A DNA stretch of 61,992 bases from an uncultured Bacteroidia bacterium (GTDB lineage: Bacteria > Bacteroidota > Bacteroidia > Bacteroidales > CAJPTX01). This document shows positions 46,482 through 55,820 of this stretch, piece by piece (position 1 is the first letter of the stretch; each line of letters opens with the position of its first letter). A model generated the notes under the pieces. It searched no databases and was not told where the DNA came from. It saw nothing but the letters and a program-made list of their open reading frames with translations. A program made the translations under genes and the position numbers. The stretch is from contig CAMXWF010000018.1 in the NCBI GenBank assembly GCA_947252645.1, positions 1-61,992 of the forward strand, read 5' to 3'.

Positions 46482-47446
46482 GCCCGTACGATCTCCACCC
46501 CCACCCGCCGCGCTAGCTCCACCGGCACGCCGTTGCCTATCTGCTTATACTGGCTGGCAAGACTCCCCGTGAACGCCCAGCTATCGGGGAAACTCTGTAT
46601 CCTTGCGTACTCGCGCACCGTGAACGGACGACTCTCATCGGGGTGACAGCGCTCCGTCTGCTTCTGCGATGGCGAGGTGGTGAGCGTTAGGCACGGTTCA
46701 TCCCACGCAATGCGCCGCGCCATGCCGCGCCTACCGCCACCTGAAAAGTAGCTGTTCCCCATGTACTCCTTCGCAACCGCTTCCGGCAGGTCAACCCACG
46801 AGCCCCCGGGCGGTACTAAATCCATCACTGCCCGCTTCCGATCGCTGTACGGCACGTAGGGGCTCTCTGGCACACCGCGCAGCGCCTCGCGAAGCGTACG
46901 CATGCGCTGCTCCGGCTTGGGAAACTCAAAATGTATCTTGTTTGCCAAGTCCTTCTGGATTCCTATGGCAATCAATCTCTTCCGCTTCTGCGCCACGCCG
47001 TGGTACGCCGCGTTGAGAATCTGGTACTGCACCTCGTACCCCAGCTCTTGAAAAACTTGCAGAATTGTTTCAAAGGTGCGTCCTCCATCGTGCGACACTA
47101 GCCCCGGCACGTTCTCAAAGAGAAACATGGGCGCATTGACCTCTCCAAGGCAGCGGGCAAACTCATGGAACAGCGTGCCGCGGGTATCGGCGAAGCCCAA
47201 CCGCTTTCCCGCGTACGAGAAGGCCTGGCAGGGCGGGCCCCCGCTCACCAGCTCCACCTGGTCGCGGTATTCCCGGAAGTCTACCCGATGCACGTCAGCC
47301 CCGACAACGCGCCACTGCGGCCGGTTGTACCGCAACGTATCGCACGCCGTGCGTTCTATCTCCACGAAGGCTACGCCCTGCACGCCCGCCAGCTCAAGCC
47401 CTAGTGCCAACCCGCCAGCACCCGCAAAAAGTTCAATCCCTCGCAT
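46451..47446 (-). CDS. DNA (cytosine-5) methyltransferase of the restriction-modification pair
   Basis: 331 residues from the ATG at 47446; 47455 is also possible. Motif I is ELFAGAGGLALG. Motif IV GGPPCQAFSYAGKR carries catalytic Cys73, motif VI is LFENVPG, motif VIII is the AQKRKRLIAIG region, and motifs IX-X end with REYARIQSFPDSW and QIGNGVPVELA. The target-recognition region (about 190-265) should match the partner endonuclease, predicted GGNCC. A TAACTTTG element just upstream argues for a start near 47446-47455 and against upstream in-frame ATGs. Confidence 0.93.
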   Translation of the reverse strand: MRGIELFAGAGGLALGLELAGVQGVAFVEIERTACDTLRYNRPQWRVVGADVHRVDFREYRDQVELVSGGPPCQAFSYAGKRLGFADTRGTLFHEFARCLGEVNAPMFLFENVPGLVSHDGGRTFETILQVFQELGYEVQYQILNAAYHGVAQKRKRLIAIGIQKDLANKIHFEFPKPEQRMRTLREALRGVPESPYVPYSDRKRAVMDLVPPGGSWVDLPEAVAKEYMGNSYFSGGGRRGMARRIAWDEPCLTLTTSPSQKQTERCHPDESRPFTVREYARIQSFPDSWAFTGSLASQYKQIGNGVPVELARRVGVEIVRAWREYQQGKE

Positions 47447-47469
47447 TGCTCCCATGTTCCGCCAAGTCG

Positions 47470-47477
47470 CAAAGTTA
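47470..47477 (-). promoter_or_regulatory. Bacteroidota -7 element (TAACTTTG) for the methyltransferase gene
   Basis: On the minus strand TAACTTTG matches TAnnTTTG and lies about 15-23 nt before the candidate starts. The mRNA would have a very short leader. Confidence 0.4.
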
Positions 47478-47533
47478 ACCCGCCTACGGATTTTCGCCAT
47501 GTTCAGGGCTTCTGGGCCTCGCAGGGGTGGCAA

Positions 47534-48146
47534 GCATGGCTACGTGCATTTGTTCCGCTGAGGCAGGGGCTTTCTCCTGCGGTTGGCTGGCGTGAGTGCG
47601 GCCACAATGCAGTCTAGAGGGCTTTTCTCCTTTTGCGCATTTGCGGCATTACCCTGAAATTTGATAGAGCCAATAGGGAATGGCGGTTGCTCCCACGCTG
47701 TGTTCACGCCGAGTCCGACCCAGCTGAACCCAAGATCCTCGCCCTAGTATGGAATGAATCATGTCGCCCCCATTGGATTGATGATTCCTTGATGATTCCA
47801 GCTTGGGGTTCCACGGTGTCCTAGGTTGTACAACGTTTAATCAAATCACGAGGCCATAGAGCAACCGTGCGGGAGGTGAACGTTGGCGCGGCTCCCGAGG
47901 AGGTCAACGTGTCGAGTGCCCCCACGCGGGCTGGCTACGACTTCAAGGGCTTGGCCATCGCCAAGGATGCCACTGCGCCAAGTTGCGCCCCAATGGATGG
48001 GCGGCGGCTCTTGCGCCGCGGCGTGCGACTTCGCCCCACTCGGCGGGACTCTGCGTAGCAGGCTCGTTGTCCTAACCCTTGGGACGCAACAAATCAACAC
48101 GAACTTTCGTTGAATCGAGAGGAGTTCACCCTAGAAGCGTATTGCC
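47534..48146. other. Intergenic region between the methyltransferase and the YugP-like gene
   Basis: About 610 bp between divergent genes. It carries the palindrome GTTGTACAAC at 47825-47834, also found between the parS-like sites. Small ORFs here show no family resemblance. AGGAG at 48119-48123 is the nearest ribosome-binding-site-like sequence to the downstream GTG start. Confidence 0.4.
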
Positions 48147-48839
48147 GTGCAGCAGTTACCCTTGGCTTGGATCATATTCGGTGTGGTGGCATTACTCAGC
48201 TACCTTGTCCAACTCAACCTCAAGCGAAAGTTCAAACGTTACTCCCAAGTGCCCCTTGACAGTGGACTTTCTGGTCGTGAAGTGGCGGAGCGCATGCTAG
48301 CTGCGTACGGCATTCAGGGCGTCCGAGTGACCTGTACCTCTGGGCATCTCACCGACCACTTCAACCCCCTGAATGGGACGGTCAACCTCAGCGAGAGCGT
48401 ATACAACCAGCGCAACGTGGCCGCCGCCGCAGTGGCGGCCCATGAGTGTGGGCATGCCGTGCAGCACGCCGTGGGCTATGCCCCGCTGCGAATGCGCTCT
48501 GCGCTCGTCCCGGTGGTATCATTCGCCTCCAAGTGGGTGCAGTGGGTCATCTTGGCAGGCATCCTCCTCATCCAGACCTTCCCCGCCCTCCTGCTCCTCG
48601 GGATCATCCTGTTTGCCGCTACCACCCTTTTTAGCTTCGTCACGCTCCCCGTGGAGATCAACGCCAGCCGCAGAGCCATCGCTTGGCTTCAGGAGGCCAA
48701 CATCACCAGCTCGACCAAGCAGCCGCTGGCTATCTCTGCTCTCCGGGCTGCGGCCTACACCTACGTGGTGGCGGCCCTTGGCTCCCTAGCCACCCTTGTC
48801 TACTATGCCTCTATCTACTTGGCCCACCGTGACGATTAG
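48147..48839 (+). CDS. Membrane zinc metallopeptidase, YugP-like
   Basis: 230 residues starting with GTG at 48147. An in-frame TAG at 48132 rules out a longer form. One N-terminal helix and about three C-terminal helices anchor it in the inner membrane. The zinc motif is HECGH (His99, Glu100, His103), with VNLSESVYNQRNVAAAAVAA just before it as in the family. Substrate unknown. Confidence 0.9.
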   Translation: MQQLPLAWIIFGVVALLSYLVQLNLKRKFKRYSQVPLDSGLSGREVAERMLAAYGIQGVRVTCTSGHLTDHFNPLNGTVNLSESVYNQRNVAAAAVAAHECGHAVQHAVGYAPLRMRSALVPVVSFASKWVQWVILAGILLIQTFPALLLLGIILFAATTLFSFVTLPVEINASRRAIAWLQEANITSSTKQPLAISALRAAAYTYVVAALGSLATLVYYASIYLAHRDD

Positions 48840-49366
48840 CCTTCCTCTACTCGTCCCCTGCTACGGGACTAACTAGCTTCGCTTTCGCCGACTTGGTCGG
48901 ATATCTACGATTGCATCCTCAACAACAAGAGGCTAGCAAGGGGCATCCTGTGCAAGGTTACAACGGTTGAAGAAGCTGTTTTTCTGGATGCTCGCGCCTT
49001 GTTGTCCGTTGGGCTGTCTGCTTCCAGGAGCATAGGGGATTAGGTCTTCTTTGCGTGCAATGCGGTGCGTCTTCGCCGCCGGTAGGCTCTTTTCGTAGGC
49101 TTTGACTTGGTGACCTCCATCACAGGCACGGTATTTCCGGCTGCGCCTATACGCTCGACGTCTTTGCACAGACTTCACGCTACCCCGCCCCTAGCCTGCA
49201 TGGTGTAGTGCCCACCATATAGGCACGCTGCGTATGCGGTGGGCAGCAAGGCCTCGCTGGTTGGCGGCGCATTGTCTCCAGCCCGTAGGTACGTACCCCC
49301 TAGGGGGGCCAGTAGGTCAAGCGGGACGAACGTAGTCCTGTGCGCTGGTGGCCTGTGAGGCCTGGT
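48840..49366. other. Intergenic region between YugP-like and AGCS genes
   Basis: 527 bp between convergent genes. A hairpin TGCCCACC (49209-49216) / GGTGGGCA (49238-49245) with a 21-nt loop and a palindrome CCCCCTAGGGGG (49296-49307) are visible; neither has a T-run. An 81-codon ORF (48933-49178, minus) is unlike any family. Confidence 0.4.
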
Positions 49367-50746
49367 TCACGCTCTTCTCTTCGCCATGTGCTCCTCTCGT
49401 ACCTGGAGATGCAGGAGCTTCGCCTCTCGGATTACCTGTGGACTCAGGAATAGCAGCGCGATCACATTAGGGATTACTAGGAAGAAGTTGAACGTGTCGG
49501 CTAGCTCCCATACCAGACTCACCTCCGTCACCGACGAGAGCACCACCATCACCGCCACCGCCGCGCGCAGCGGCCAGATGAGCAGATCCCCGCACAGGTA
49601 GCGCATGTTCTGCGCGGCGAAGAAGTACCAGCCTACCGATGTGGTGAATGCAAAGAAGAATAGCGCTATGCCCACGAAATATTTGCCCCAGACTCCGAAG
49701 GTGCCTAAGAAGGCCGTTTGCGCAATCTCCACGCCTTGCAAGTCGGGGCGTGTCTGTAGCACGCCCGAGAGGAGGATTACCAGGCCCGAGAGCGTGCAGA
49801 TGATGAGCGTGGTGCCTACCCCCAGCAGGGCCACTAGCCCTTGGTCGTACGGGCGCTTCACCTGCGCGATGGCGTGCGCGTGGGGCGTGGACCCCAGTCC
49901 GGCTTCGTTGCTGAAAAGGCCACGGCTAATGCCGTAGCGGATGGTCTGCATGACCACCGTACCTGCCACACCGCCCGCGGCTGCGTAGGGCGTGAAGGCG
50001 TATTGGAAGATTTCGCGAAAAACACCTGGCACCGCCTCTGCGCGAAGGCCTATGTACACAATGGCGCCCAGGATGAAGAGCGAGGCCATGAAGGGTACTA
50101 TGCGCTCTGCGAACGCCACGATGCGCGTCACGCCCCCGGCCAGCACCGAGAAGATGAGCAGCGCCAGCGGTATCCCGATGTAGAGCTTATTGACCCCTGC
50201 GGGCAGGAAGCTCGCCAAGGAGTCTACTATCGAGTTGGCCTGCACCATGGTGCCCATTAGCCCCAGCGAGAGGATGCCGAAAATGGCGAAGATTGCGGCC
50301 AGCACCCGCGATTTGAGCCCCTGCCGGATGTAGAAGGCTGGGCCGCCCACGGCGTGGTTCATGCGTTTGGTGCGGTAGAGCTGTCCCAACACCGCCTCCG
50401 AGAAGTTCGTGGCCATGCCCAGTAGAGAGCTTATCCACATCCAGAAAAGAGCCCCGGGGCCTCCTGACATCAGCGCTGTAGCTACCCCCACGATGTTGCC
50501 CGTGCCCACCTGCGAGGCCACGGCTGCCGAGAGGGCTTGAAATGGTGTGATCCCCTCGCTACGCGATGCCTTGCCCTTCCGACCGCCGCCTACCAATCGG
50601 CGGATGGCCAAAAAGAAATACCGCTGCACGAAGCCCAGCCGGATCGTGTAGTAGAGGCCCGTGAAAAGAAGGATTACCGACAGAATTGGCCCTACCCAAT
50701 TCGCATTGAAGTCGTGGACGAAATCGAAGAGTAGTTGCTGATTCAA
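49367..50746 (-). CDS. Alanine/glycine:cation symporter (AGCS family)
   Basis: 459 residues with about 10-12 membrane helices. Family motifs: SAAVASQVGTGNIVGVATALMSGGPGALFWMW, NHAVGGPAFYIRQGL and FSNEAGLGSTPHAHA. It imports alanine or glycine with Na+ or H+ at the inner membrane. The start codon is TTG at 50746, and no good upstream ATG exists. It converges with the YugP-like gene and lies 3' of the ccs cluster. Confidence 0.93.
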   Translation of the reverse strand: MNQQLLFDFVHDFNANWVGPILSVILLFTGLYYTIRLGFVQRYFFLAIRRLVGGGRKGKASRSEGITPFQALSAAVASQVGTGNIVGVATALMSGGPGALFWMWISSLLGMATNFSEAVLGQLYRTKRMNHAVGGPAFYIRQGLKSRVLAAIFAIFGILSLGLMGTMVQANSIVDSLASFLPAGVNKLYIGIPLALLIFSVLAGGVTRIVAFAERIVPFMASLFILGAIVYIGLRAEAVPGVFREIFQYAFTPYAAAGGVAGTVVMQTIRYGISRGLFSNEAGLGSTPHAHAIAQVKRPYDQGLVALLGVGTTLIICTLSGLVILLSGVLQTRPDLQGVEIAQTAFLGTFGVWGKYFVGIALFFFAFTTSVGWYFFAAQNMRYLCGDLLIWPLRAAVAVMVVLSSVTEVSLVWELADTFNFFLVIPNVIALLFLSPQVIREAKLLHLQVREEHMAKRRA

Positions 50747-50856
50747 GGTAGTGAAAGGTTTATGCGGTTAGCGCGGTTTTGTGTACCCGAAATTAGTAAT
50801 TTCCCGCTAATTGCTTTCCGAGGCACCGCCCGTCACACCCTTTACCTACTACTTTC

Positions 50857-51637
50857 TCACTGTCCGTATGTATGCAACGATTCCCCAGCCCAGGGGAGGT
50901 AGTTTACGCCGTACCAGCACATCTGCAAACACAGGAACCCCACCAATTGCAGCACGAGCGACATGCGCTCCCCTCGCGGGTGGAAGCGATGGTGGTGGAG
51001 ATAAAGCAAATACGACAGCACCGTTATCCCCGCCCAGGTCTCCTTTGGGTCCCAGCGCCAGTAGGTGCCCCACGCCTCCTTTGCCCAAAGTGCGCCGAGA
51101 AGTAGGCCCACCATCAGGAAGCCCAAGCCCAGGCGCACTAGTCGCTCCGTCTCGATTGCATGCGTAATGGGGAGGCCTCTACGCATGGCACCCACGGCAC
51201 CGTAGAGCAACGCCACGCCAAGCACCCCGTAGGCAAACATGTATGACAGCACGTGGGGTACGAACAGCACGCTCTGCAGCGCGGGCATTAGCTCCTGACT
51301 GTGGATCTCTGGGCGCAGCACATTGAGTACTGCGAATACGCCTGAAAGTACGCTGCTGCATAGCAATACCCACCAGTAGCCCGAACGGTAGTAGAGCACC
51401 CCGCCCAGCAGGAGGACGAAGAAGGAGTATAGCATCCTTGTTTCTCCCAGCGTGCGTAGCGGCGGACGACCGCCTACTACCCAGAGGTACACAATGAAGC
51501 CCCAGGTGGAGCAACAGGGCCGAGAGTAGGGTCACGTAGCTCGTGATCTTTGCGCCCCTATAGGCGGCATAGATGCCTGCACCGCTCAGGAGCAGGCTGC
51601 CTATGCCTACGTACACATATGCATCCCATGGGTTCAT
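50857..51637 (-). pseudogene. ccsA: Cytochrome c biogenesis protein CcsA, frameshifted
   Basis: The ATG at 51637 overlaps the resB-like stop (ATGA). The first frame reads MNPWDAYVYVGIGSLLL and on to LLHLG, then turns to nonsense at a run of four Gs (51500-51503). One base later the family sequence resumes as FIVYLWVVGG and runs to 50857. Together about 260 codons make a full CcsA with the heme-handling motif WGTYWRWDPKETWAG and flanking histidines. One G too many in the tract explains it. This may be a sequencing error, a phase-variable tract or a real loss. If intact, CcsA with CcsB ligates heme to NrfA and NrfH outside the membrane. Confidence 0.85.
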
Positions 51638-52911
51638 GCGCGGCCTCCCATTGGCACTAGCATCAACAGTAGTGCCCCACCGAGCAGCAGCACTCCAGAG
51701 ACTACTATGCCCCAATACCAGCTATCGTTCACCACCTCCACTACGCTGTAGCTCGACCACCTCCCGCGGCTCTCGTCGTAGCTCTGCTGATAGGCGTACC
51801 AGCTCCCCAGACGAAGCGGCGCATTCACCGATAGCGTGGCAGTGCCCTGCGCGCCCCACTCGGTGTAGTATTTCACGTCGGAGTAGTACTGCCGTGGGCC
51901 GCCGTTCACGAGTACCAGCATCGTTGAGTCTGACAGCTGCAAGCCGTGGGGCGGAAAGAGGTGGCTCTGGGCACCCACCCACCCCTCGGTCTCCTTGCCC
52001 TGCGCATCTTGCACTCGCACCCGGAACGAGGGCACGTTGCCCTCCGTGCCGTACCCCACGTAGCGCACCTGCTCCCCCGCACGGATGGGGGATGAGTTGC
52101 GCAAACGCTCCACCACCTCCACGCGGTAGCCGCAGAGCTGGCCGCCCCCACAGAGGCTGTCCATCACCAGGTGCTGCGATGCCCCCTTTGGGAGGAATGT
52201 TCCGCTGTCCTTGTCGAGTAGCATCAGGCGTGGGGGGTACTCCTCCATGCGGAAATCGTGCAGCTCGAACGCCAGCGGTAGCTCCTTTAGCTCCGCGGCG
52301 CTGTAACTTTGGCCCCGCCACTCTACCTCCCCTTTCGGGAGGACCATCCGATAGCGCTCCAGGTCACTTGAGCTGAGTAACCCGAATAGCAGGAAAAGCC
52401 AGAGCCCCAGGTGGTTACTCATGAACCCGAACCAGCGTAACGTCAGCTTGCTACGGCTGAAGACCCAGCGAAATGTCACACCGCCTAGCACCACCAGCAG
52501 CAGCAGGTAGACGAGGTAGAAGGGATAGCTCTCCAGCACGTGGTGCCAGCCGAGTCGCTGCAAGAGCGAGGGGCTGCTCGATGAAGGCACGCGCCCCTGC
52601 GGGAGTAGCCCCAACACGAGGAGTCCACATAGAAAAGCTCCCAGCACCACTAGCGAAAGCTGGGGCGACACCAAGAAGCCCTCCAACCGGTTATATCGGC
52701 GCCCGCCCTCCCCAGCTCTAGCTCCGCGACGAGTGCGCCAGCCCAACCACACTGAAAGCAGCACCACTGCGCTGACCACTACGATGCTCCAACCTCCCCC
52801 CAATGCCCCCAGCGACAGCGGGGGCAGTAGACACTCCCACAGGGTGCCCACAAGCAACAGCCCCAGCACTACTGCAACGCTCTCCCCGTAGCCCCAGCGG
52901 CTTCCCCACAT
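51634..52911 (-). CDS. ccsB: Cytochrome c biogenesis protein CcsB (ResB-like)
   Basis: 425 residues from the ATG at 52911, chosen because AAGGAG lies 10 nt upstream; an upstream in-frame ATG at 52971 has no such support. Three N-terminal membrane helices, a fourth before a large periplasmic domain (about 205-385) and a last helix near the C terminus match ResB. YRMVLPKGEVEWRGQSY begins the soluble domain. It is the partner of CcsA in system II cytochrome c maturation. It sits 80 bp downstream of nrfA. Confidence 0.88.
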   Translation of the reverse strand: MWGSRWGYGESVAVVLGLLLVGTLWECLLPPLSLGALGGGWSIVVVSAVVLLSVWLGWRTRRGARAGEGGRRYNRLEGFLVSPQLSLVVLGAFLCGLLVLGLLPQGRVPSSSSPSLLQRLGWHHVLESYPFYLVYLLLLVVLGGVTFRWVFSRSKLTLRWFGFMSNHLGLWLFLLFGLLSSSDLERYRMVLPKGEVEWRGQSYSAAELKELPLAFELHDFRMEEYPPRLMLLDKDSGTFLPKGASQHLVMDSLCGGGQLCGYRVEVVERLRNSSPIRAGEQVRYVGYGTEGNVPSFRVRVQDAQGKETEGWVGAQSHLFPPHGLQLSDSTMLVLVNGGPRQYYSDVKYYTEWGAQGTATLSVNAPLRLGSWYAYQQSYDESRGRWSSYSVVEVVNDSWYWGIVVSGVLLLGGALLLMLVPMGGRA

Positions 52912-52991
52912 ACTTGTCTTGCTCCTTACTCTTCGCGCATTCGATGCCCTACCTTGGCCTCCTAGCAGCATCCGCCGCTATCGTAACAGGG

Positions 52992-54485
52992 CTAAGCTCC
53001 CCCCACGAGTCCCTTCCCGCGTGCCGCCTCGAGCCAGCCAGGCACAATCTTATCCAGGAACTCGCGCTTGTCCTGCTTTAGCTGCACGGGGTCAAGACCG
53101 ATGTAGCGCTGCGCCTTCTCCTTGGTGGATACATCGGGTAAGGGGATCTCCCCCACGTGACCGTGGCGCGCCACTACGTGTGCCACGGCCAGGCGGGCGG
53201 CCAGGGCGCGGCCTAGGCCATCACTGAGGATGCGCATCACCTCCTGTGGTGCGTGGAAGGAAGCCCCGTGCGAGGCCACCCCGTAGTCCCAGCGCCATTG
53301 CGCCTCGCGGATGAGCTTTAGGGCCGACGCCATCTCCGCCTCCGTAGCCCCGTGCTTCCAGGCGAACTCGGCCTCCAGGTGCGCCTTGCTGAGCTCCCGC
53401 TCTAGGTCGTTGCGCACCCCGATGGCCATCCGCTGTCGGGTTTCCACGTCTTGCCGTAGCTGCGCTTCACTCTCGCGGTGGCATGTTTGGCACGTCCGGT
53501 CTATGTAGGCCAGTGGGCTTGTGACGTGGTGGTCGCTGAACTTCACCCCGCCCTCGCTTTTGTAGGGCATGTGGCAGTCGGCGCACGACACCCCGCGCTG
53601 GGCGTGGATGCCTTGTAGCGAGAGTTCGTAGTCGGGATGTTGCGCCTTCAGTATGCGCGCCTTCGACAGGGGGTGCACGTAGTCGCAGTAGTTGAGCGAG
53701 TCGTAGTAGGCCTCTGCGTCCTCCATCGTTAGCCCCCGATCCCACGGGAAGGTCAGGTACTTCCCGTCGCCCTTGAAGAAGTATTCCACGTGGCACTGCG
53801 CGCACACCAGCGAGCGCATCTCCTGTGGGGTGGCCGCCGTTACATTCTCGCCCCTGCGCGTGAACGCTTGCGCCAGAGCTATTCTGCTAATACGCAATGC
53901 CATGTGGTTTTCCGTGTCGTGGCAGTCTGCGCAGCCTATGGGGTTCACCATCTCGCACCCGTAGGAGCTCCATTTTGAGCTGTAGAAGGCCGAATCGCCG
54001 TCGCGCTTTATCACCCGTGGGACGTCAGGTCCCTTACACGTCCAGCAGGTGCCCGGCTGCAAGTCGCCCTGACCATTCACCCCTGGGGCACCCGTGCGTA
54101 GGATAGCCCGGAGATCCTCTATTGCGTGCATGTGTCCGCGCGGGGTGTTGTACTCACGGCTGAACGCATACCCAGCCCACAGGATCACCATTGCAGGCCG
54201 CTGGCTAAGCACGTCCACCGCCTGGCTACCGTTGTACTTGCTCTTGAAGCTCGTGTCGGCCGTTTCACGCCAGCTATTGTACTGCCGTGGGTAGTTCACG
54301 GCGTAGAGTTCATTGCGGCTCTCCTGGGGTGCTACGTTCGTCTTAATGTTCGCATAGATGGTCTGCACCTCTGCTCGGCGCTCGGTGATCGATGCCGCAA
54401 GCATCCCCAGGCCAAACACGCCGCCTGCCACCAGCACGAATAGCAACCACCCCCACACGCCTATCCTTTTCTTTCGATCGCTCAT
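52992..54485 (-). CDS. nrfA: Pentaheme cytochrome c nitrite reductase NrfA
   Basis: 497 residues from MSDRKK at 54485 with GGAGAG upstream. An uncleaved anchor or signal helix (VWGWLLFVLVAGGVFGLGML) comes first. Five heme motifs are visible: the catalytic CWTCK, then CADCH, CAQCH, CADCH and CQTCH. The lysine-ligated CxxCK heme is the hallmark of NrfA, which reduces nitrite to ammonium with six electrons in the periplasm. It is preceded by nrfH, its quinol-oxidising partner, and followed by ccsB-ccsA. Confidence 0.97.
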   Translation of the reverse strand: MSDRKKRIGVWGWLLFVLVAGGVFGLGMLAASITERRAEVQTIYANIKTNVAPQESRNELYAVNYPRQYNSWRETADTSFKSKYNGSQAVDVLSQRPAMVILWAGYAFSREYNTPRGHMHAIEDLRAILRTGAPGVNGQGDLQPGTCWTCKGPDVPRVIKRDGDSAFYSSKWSSYGCEMVNPIGCADCHDTENHMALRISRIALAQAFTRRGENVTAATPQEMRSLVCAQCHVEYFFKGDGKYLTFPWDRGLTMEDAEAYYDSLNYCDYVHPLSKARILKAQHPDYELSLQGIHAQRGVSCADCHMPYKSEGGVKFSDHHVTSPLAYIDRTCQTCHRESEAQLRQDVETRQRMAIGVRNDLERELSKAHLEAEFAWKHGATEAEMASALKLIREAQWRWDYGVASHGASFHAPQEVMRILSDGLGRALAARLAVAHVVARHGHVGEIPLPDVSTKEKAQRYIGLDPVQLKQDKREFLDKIVPGWLEAARGKGLVGGA

Positions 54486-54558
54486 CTTCTGCTCTCCTGG
54501 TTTTCTCTCCTGCCCCTGCACTCCTGTCATTTGCTATGCCCTTATCCTACGCTTTTCC

Positions 54559-55155
54559 CTATTCCGCGCTGCGCGCCGTGCGCAGCCAAGCTGGCAATGG
54601 CGACTCTGGGAACGGCACCAACGCGTTTGGCGTACTCGACAGCGAGGCCTTTCCCCCGTGCGGTACGTCTCGGTGGCAATCCCAGCAGACGAACTCCTTA
54701 CCGCTCGCCACGTCTGCGCTCGCCACCAGTGCCGTTTTCACCATCATGGAGTTCATTTCACCGTGGCAACGTATGCAGTTGTTGTAGATCACCTTCTGGC
54801 TCCCCGGGATGGCCTGCATGCTCTGCGGCTCTCCTCGCATTGTGAACACGTAGGCGTGGCGCAAGCCATCCATCGCCTTGAAGTAGTACTTATTCAAGAT
54901 GTTGTTGTGGGGCACGTGGCAGTCGTTGCAGGTCGCCCGTTCGCGGTGCGTTGAGTGCCACCACGTGGCGTAGTACGGCTCCATCACGTGGCAGTTTACG
55001 CAGGTGCTGGGGGCATCGCTAGCGTAGGTCCATAGTCTACCCATCCACACGATGTACGCACCCATGCCCACCAAGATCCCCAGCAGCACTACGCATACCA
55101 CCTGCCTACGCCGGCTTTCCAGCAACCACGCCCACACCCTTCGCAGTGCTCCCAT
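54559..55155 (-). CDS. nrfH: Tetraheme quinol dehydrogenase NrfH
   Basis: 198 residues from the ATG at 55155 with GAGGAG upstream; a longer frame starting at 55269 adds 38 residues with no membrane segment and is rejected. One N-terminal helix (VVCVVLLGILVGMGAYIVW) is followed by four CxxCH motifs: CVNCH, CNDCH, CIRCH and CWDCH. NrfH oxidises menaquinol and passes electrons to NrfA. It is the first gene of the nrf-ccs operon. Confidence 0.96.
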   Translation of the reverse strand: MGALRRVWAWLLESRRRQVVCVVLLGILVGMGAYIVWMGRLWTYASDAPSTCVNCHVMEPYYATWWHSTHRERATCNDCHVPHNNILNKYYFKAMDGLRHAYVFTMRGEPQSMQAIPGSQKVIYNNCIRCHGEMNSMMVKTALVASADVASGKEFVCWDCHRDVPHGGKASLSSTPNALVPFPESPLPAWLRTARSAE

Positions 55156-55269
55156 CGTGCTCGTCTCCTCGCTTACTCTATGCTTGGTCCTTCTTGCGCT
55201 CTGCTTACGTCTACTCCGCGGAAACTCACCCCCTACCCTGAGAACTATAATGGGCACTCCGCGCGTCAT

Positions 55270-55820
55270 CCCCCATGGCTTGGCGTTGTAACCTCAAGGC
55301 ATGTCTCCCCGACATTAACCCCTTCCCCGACTTGCCATGCCCACGGTGTTCCCCAACCACACGCCTCCTCCCCCTGAGCCTTCACCTCAACTAGACAAAG
55401 ATACTAAATTCAGCTAACGCTGCGCAGTAGTATTACGCTTAAGTAGCTATGACTCTTTGCAGGACAGGTGGCCTAGCCCCCCCGACGGGCGTGGTGAGAC
55501 GGGTGCTACTGCCTGGTCCCTTGCCCGCTTATTCGCTTTCCGAGCCACGCTGCCCTCGCCATTGCGCTGTGAGGGGCGCAAGGCTAAGTAGTCCCTTCGG
55601 TGGAGCTATAGGACTCTAAATCATGGTGTTGTGATAAGATTGTCAGGAGGTTGAGGTAGGCCCATAAAGCGGGGTAGGCCTATCTATGCGCCAAGAGACC
55701 ACCATAGAAGGAGGGGTGAGGATTTGCAACGAATGCTCCACCTTCGTATTGGAGATGGCGGTGAGGGGGCATTTCTAGGCAGAATGTTTCTATATTACCG
55801 CCACTAGCATATGATTCTTT
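55270..55820. other. Intergenic region upstream of nrfH
   Basis: About 550 bp. A TATCTTTG element (55396-55403) faces nrfH. The palindrome GCTTAAGTAGC-like sequence near 55440 might be a regulator site, but no FNR/HcpR consensus is clear. No ORF is supported. Confidence 0.4.
55396..55403 (-). promoter_or_regulatory. Candidate -7 element (TATCTTTG) for nrfHA
   Basis: TATCTTTG on the minus strand fits TAnnTTTG. It would leave a leader of about 230 nt before nrfH. No -33 match. Confidence 0.35.

Noticed and set aside
48933..49178. 81-codon minus-strand ORF
   Set aside because: Looked at as a possible transposase remnant, but no catalytic motif or inverted repeats were found.
49296..49307. CCCCCTAGGGGG palindrome as terminator
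   Set aside because: Too little loop for a stable hairpin and no T-run on either side.
50431..50439. Exact TTATCCACA (DnaA box) inside the AGCS gene
   Set aside because: About half an exact 9-mer match is expected by chance in a window this size, and it is isolated and coding.
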